The translations under genes were made by a program, and so were the position numbers. Shown here piece by piece: positions 60,882 to 64,000 of a stretch of DNA of 64,000 nt. The stretch's first letter is position 1; every line of letters begins with the position of its first letter. The stretch lies in NCBI GenBank assembly GCA_002381185.1, contig DFOA01000010.1, positions 1 through 64,000 of the forward strand, read 5' to 3'. Source of the stretch: Firmicutes bacterium UBA3553 (lineage in GTDB: Bacteria; Bacillota; Clostridia; Tissierellales; Sedimentibacteraceae). Under the pieces are notes generated by a model. That model was not told where the DNA came from, did not search any database, and worked only from the letters and a program-made list of their open reading frames with translations.

Positions 60882-61931
60882 ATGAGCAATGAAAATACAT
60901 CCGGAATAGGATTTTTTCAAAAATATTTAACATTATGGGTTGCATTATGCATGGCTGTCGGTGTTCTTATAGGAAGGTTTGTACCGTCAATTCCTGAATT
61001 TTTCGGCAAGTTTGAATATGCCAACGTCTCGATACCAACTGCAATATTAATTTGGGTAATGATTTACCCTATGATGATGAAGGTAGATTTTCAAAGTATT
61101 AAAAATGTGGGTAAAAACCCCAAGGGCCTTTATGTGACATGGATTACTAACTGGCTTATTAAACCTTTTACGATGTACTTAATAGCATCATTTTTCTTGT
61201 TTGTTATATTCAAAGGCTTTATTACACCTGATCTTGCGACGCAATATCTGGCCGGTGCAGTATTACTTGGAGCAGCTCCATGTACTGCAATGGTGTTTGT
61301 ATGGAGCACACTGACTAAAGGTGAGCCTGCGTATACGGTTGTTCAGGTTGCAACCAATGACTTAATTATATTGGCAGCATTTATTCCAATAGTTAAATTT
61401 CTTTTGGGAGTCAGCAATGTATCTGTTCCATGGGACACATTGGTTTTATCAGTAGTTCTTTTTGTAGTAATTCCATTAACAGGCGGCATATTAACAAGAT
61501 TGAATGTTATTAAGAAAAAAGGCTTAAAATACTTTGAAAATGAATTTCTACCTAAATTTGACGGTGCAACTACTGCCGGATTACTGTTAATGCTTGTGCT
61601 GTTATTCTCATTCCAAGGAAATACTATTATAAACAATCCGTTGCATATTCTTTTGATAGCAATTCCCCTTACTATACAGACATTGCTAATATTTTTTATT
61701 GCATATTTTGCGTGCAAATGCTTTAAGCTTCCTTATAACATAGCAGCGCCGGCTGGTATGATTGGAGCATCGAATTTCTTTGAACTTTCAGTAGCGGTTG
61801 CAATAGCATTGTTTGGCATGGATTCTCCGGCTGCTCTTGCTACTACTGTAGGAGTTTTGACAGAAGTACCGACAATGTTGTTTTTAGTATACATTGCAAA
61901 TAAAACAACACACTGGTTTCCGGCAAAATAA
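60882..61931 (+). CDS. acr3: Acr3 arsenite efflux permease
   Basis: 349 aa, about ten membrane helices. Family marks: IWVMIYPMMMKVDF near residue 57, LLGAAPCTAMVFVWS near 128 with the essential Cys134, and PAGMIGASNFFELSVAVAI near 290. It exports arsenite, driven by ion gradient or, with ArsA, by ATP. AGGAGG precedes the ATG, 9 bp after arsD. The ArsA gene follows. Confidence 0.96.
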   Translation: MSNENTSGIGFFQKYLTLWVALCMAVGVLIGRFVPSIPEFFGKFEYANVSIPTAILIWVMIYPMMMKVDFQSIKNVGKNPKGLYVTWITNWLIKPFTMYLIASFFLFVIFKGFITPDLATQYLAGAVLLGAAPCTAMVFVWSTLTKGEPAYTVVQVATNDLIILAAFIPIVKFLLGVSNVSVPWDTLVLSVVLFVVIPLTGGILTRLNVIKKKGLKYFENEFLPKFDGATTAGLLLMLVLLFSFQGNTIINNPLHILLIAIPLTIQTLLIFFIAYFACKCFKLPYNIAAPAGMIGASNFFELSVAVAIALFGMDSPAALATTVGVLTEVPTMLFLVYIANKTTHWFPAK

Positions 61932-61986
61932 TTTAACGAGTAGAACATCTTCATGCTGTTATGCATTGAAACAAATAGGAGGCAAA

Positions 61987-63729
61987 ATGGAAATATTTAA
62001 CCCTATAAATATTAATTTGACAAAATATTTATTTTTTACAGGCAAAGGCGGCGTGGGTAAAACATCCGCAGCTTGTGCCACAGCCGTGACTTTGGCAGAC
62101 ACGGGTAAGAAAGTTTTACTAATAAGTACAGATCCGGCATCAAATTTACAGGATGTGTTTGATACTGAATTAAATAACAAGGGTGTTGAAATCAAGGAAG
62201 TTCCTAATCTTACAGTTGCTAATCTAGATCCGGTGCAGGCTGCTGCAGAATACCGTGAAAGTGTAATAGCACCATATCGTGGATTGATGCCTGAATCAGC
62301 TATAAGGAATATGGAAGAACAGTTATCAGGTTCTTGTACAGTGGAAATAGCAGCATTTAATGAATTTTCAAACTTTATTACAGATGAAAAAGCAGAGCAG
62401 GAATATGATTATATTATATTTGATACTGCACCAACCGGTCATACTTTAAGGATGCTGCAGCTACCTTCAGCATGGAGCAACTTTATTAGTGAAAGTACTC
62501 ATGGTGCATCATGTTTAGGTCAGCTTTCAGGGCTTGAAGATAAGAAAGATATCTATAAAAAGGCAGTTGAAACATTATCGAATGGCAATCTGACAACACT
62601 TATTCTTGTAACAAGACCAGAAATTGGACCACTGATTGAAGCAGAAAGAGCTTCCGGGGAACTATCAGGAATTGGCGTAAGAAATCAATCCTTAGTAATA
62701 AATGGACTTTTTACCGAGTATGATGACGAAATATCTAAAAGATATTATATTAAGCAGCAAAAAGCATTGTCAGAAATGCCAATTGGACTTAAGAATATAA
62801 CAACCTATGTAATACCTCTTAGAGCATATAATATTACTGGAATTGAAAATGTAAGACTGTTTCTGACAGGGGATAAATTTAAAGTAAGAGATGAAAAAAT
62901 TAATACTAATTCATTAAATTATTTAAAAGATATTGTAGATGATCTTTATGACAACGGTAAGAAAGTAATTTTTACAATGGGTAAAGGTGGAGTAGGCAAA
63001 ACTACAATAGCTGCTGCAATCGCTTTAGGATTAGCCAATAAAGGTAAAAAGGTACATTTGACTACTACCGATCCAGCCGCGCACCTCAAATATATAATTA
63101 AGGAAAGCAAAAGTATAACAATGAGTCATATCGACGAAAAAGCTGAACTTAAAAAATATCAGGATGAAGTGCTTTCTAAAGCAAGAGAAACAATGTCTGA
63201 AGAAGATGTAGCTTATGTAGAAGAAGATTTACGTTCACCATGTACTCAAGAAATAGCTGTATTCAGGGCCTTTGCTGATATTGTTGAAAAATCAGAAGAT
63301 CAGATAGTTGTTATAGATACGGCTCCGACAGGCCATACGTTGTTGTTATTGGAATCAACGCAAAGCTACAACAAAGAAATATCACGTTCACAAGGAGATA
63401 TACCTAAATCTGCTAAAAAGCTTTTGCCAAGACTTAAAAATTCATATGAAACTGAAGTTATTATTGTAACATTACCGGAAGCTACACCTGTATACGAAGC
63501 TATGCGCTTGGAAGAGGATTTAAAACGTGCAAATATTAATACGAAATGGTGGGTTATAAACTCTTCTCTATACCACACAAATACAACTAACAAAATGCTT
63601 TCGGCAAAAGCAAGTAATGAAATTGAGTGGATAAACAAAGTCGATGCACATTCAGATGGCAAGTTTGCTGTTATTAGTTGGAGTGCGGAAGAGATTAATG
63701 GTAATAAATTGAATGAGTTACTAAAGTAA
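61987..63729 (+). CDS. arsA: ArsA arsenite-stimulated ATPase
   Basis: 580 aa. Two homologous halves, each with a deviant Walker A: GKGGVGKTS at residues 19-27 and GKGGVGKTT in the second half near 330. The As(III)-binding Cys are visible in SGSCTVE, HGASCLGQL and SPCTQE. FDTAPTGHTLRMLQLP and IDTAPTGHTLLLLES are the signal-transduction (DTAP) motifs. It powers Acr3-mediated efflux. ATG 61987 follows AGGAGG; a farther in-frame ATG at 61894 lies within acr3 and is unlikely. Confidence 0.97.
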   Translation: MEIFNPININLTKYLFFTGKGGVGKTSAACATAVTLADTGKKVLLISTDPASNLQDVFDTELNNKGVEIKEVPNLTVANLDPVQAAAEYRESVIAPYRGLMPESAIRNMEEQLSGSCTVEIAAFNEFSNFITDEKAEQEYDYIIFDTAPTGHTLRMLQLPSAWSNFISESTHGASCLGQLSGLEDKKDIYKKAVETLSNGNLTTLILVTRPEIGPLIEAERASGELSGIGVRNQSLVINGLFTEYDDEISKRYYIKQQKALSEMPIGLKNITTYVIPLRAYNITGIENVRLFLTGDKFKVRDEKINTNSLNYLKDIVDDLYDNGKKVIFTMGKGGVGKTTIAAAIALGLANKGKKVHLTTTDPAAHLKYIIKESKSITMSHIDEKAELKKYQDEVLSKARETMSEEDVAYVEEDLRSPCTQEIAVFRAFADIVEKSEDQIVVIDTAPTGHTLLLLESTQSYNKEISRSQGDIPKSAKKLLPRLKNSYETEVIIVTLPEATPVYEAMRLEEDLKRANINTKWWVINSSLYHTNTTNKMLSAKASNEIEWINKVDAHSDGKFAVISWSAEEINGNKLNELLK

Positions 63730-64000
63730 CTATAAAAATTCAAATTATATCAAAAAGGCTGTAATAGATAGCCTTTTTATTTTTATGACCATAAATATTT
63801 TTTAAAAAACACGGTATTAGCATAAAATTATGTCATTAGACTTAAAAGTCTATATGTGATAACATTGATGTAAAAATAGCAATATTTCAACGGTTAAAGG
63901 GTATAAAATGAAAGTTATAACGCAACAGTCATATTGATTTTTTTACAGTTATTTTAGATTAATATATCAATATACTCTCCAAAATGAAATTAGCATTTAA
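63730..64000. other. Gene-free end of the window
   Basis: After the arsA terminator the DNA is AT-rich with stops in all frames and a small palindrome TAGACTTAAAAGTCTA at 63837-63852. I see no gene, integrase or tRNA here. Confidence 0.6.
63752..63785 (+). terminator. Terminator of the hgc-ars operon
   Basis: AAAAAGGCT, nine-base loop, AGCCTTTTT and a T-rich tail, 23 bp after arsA. No such strong hairpin lies between arsR and arsA, so the seven genes may form one transcript. Confidence 0.85.

Noticed and set aside
61894..61986. Longer ArsA start at 61894
   Set aside because: It lies within acr3 in another frame and has no ribosome site, whereas ATG 61987 follows AGGAGG directly and starts the usual ArsA N-terminus.
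63837..63852. Palindrome TAGACTTAAAAGTCTA as the right attachment site
   Set aside because: It has no similarity to the tRNA-Ala fragment and no integrase beside it; likely a chance AT-rich palindrome.

Overview
The window is low-GC, strongly AT-biased DNA with AGGAGG-type ribosome binding sites, a T-box leader, sigma-A promoters and ThrE/PanT/CoaX/YeiH-type genes. This points to an anaerobic member of the Clostridia (Bacillota). A butyrate kinase tail, a desulfoferrodoxin and an S-layer-homology protein fit a strict anaerobe with an S-layer. I cannot name the genus from the sequence alone.

Layout. Positions 1-13,380 are ordinary chromosome: a butyrate kinase end, a PHP phosphoesterase, an MBL-fold hydrolase, T-box-controlled metG, superoxide reductase, a split ThrE-type exporter, a CYTH protein, panT-coaX, a GntR/ABC operon, a YeiH-type exporter with a divergent LysR gene, and a cold-shock gene. 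At 13,380-13,441 lies the 3' three-quarters of a tRNA-Ala(GGC) gene on the minus strand, cut off in the D-loop. This is the classic distal attachment site of an integrated element. From there to at least 56 kb, and probably past the end of the window, runs a large integrative and conjugative element (ICE). Its intact tRNA copy and its integrase are expected to the right of the window; neither is seen here.

ICE modules, left to right: a partition module (small Cys-rich protein, ParA, ParB) with five copies of a 25-bp palindrome that look like its parS sites; a VbhA/Fic toxin-antitoxin pair; a Toprim/DUF3991 protein; a complete monoderm Tad (Flp) pilus locus at about 18.6-28.5 kb (two MinD/CpaE-like proteins, CpaB/SAF, CpaF ATPase, TadB, TadC, two prepilins, two TadE/G-like pseudopilins), with an HD-GYP protein beside it and its prepilin peptidase at 37.8 kb; a tiny holin-like type I toxin; three large secreted proteins (SLH, MucBP-like and BIG2/PKD-like); a putative oriT followed by MobC, a MOBP relaxase, PcfB, VirD4, Maff2/VirB2-like, VirB6, PrgI, VirB4, a NlpC/P60 hydrolase and DUF4315; a Phd/HicA-like toxin-antitoxin pair; SSB; a triple winged-helix protein; and an SOS-boxed Y-family DNA polymerase.

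The most exciting part is at 58.1-63.7 kb: an operon arsR-hgcA-hgcB-arsC-arsD-acr3-arsA. HgcA carries the diagnostic NVWCAAGK cap-helix motif and five membrane helices; HgcB carries two 4Fe-4S motifs, the extra Cys and the C-terminal Cys pair. Together they are the mercury methylation machinery. Here they sit behind one ArsR-type regulator, in line with a full arsenic-resistance set, and very probably as cargo of a conjugative element. If confirmed, this would be a route for horizontal spread of mercury methylation, possibly under arsenic control.
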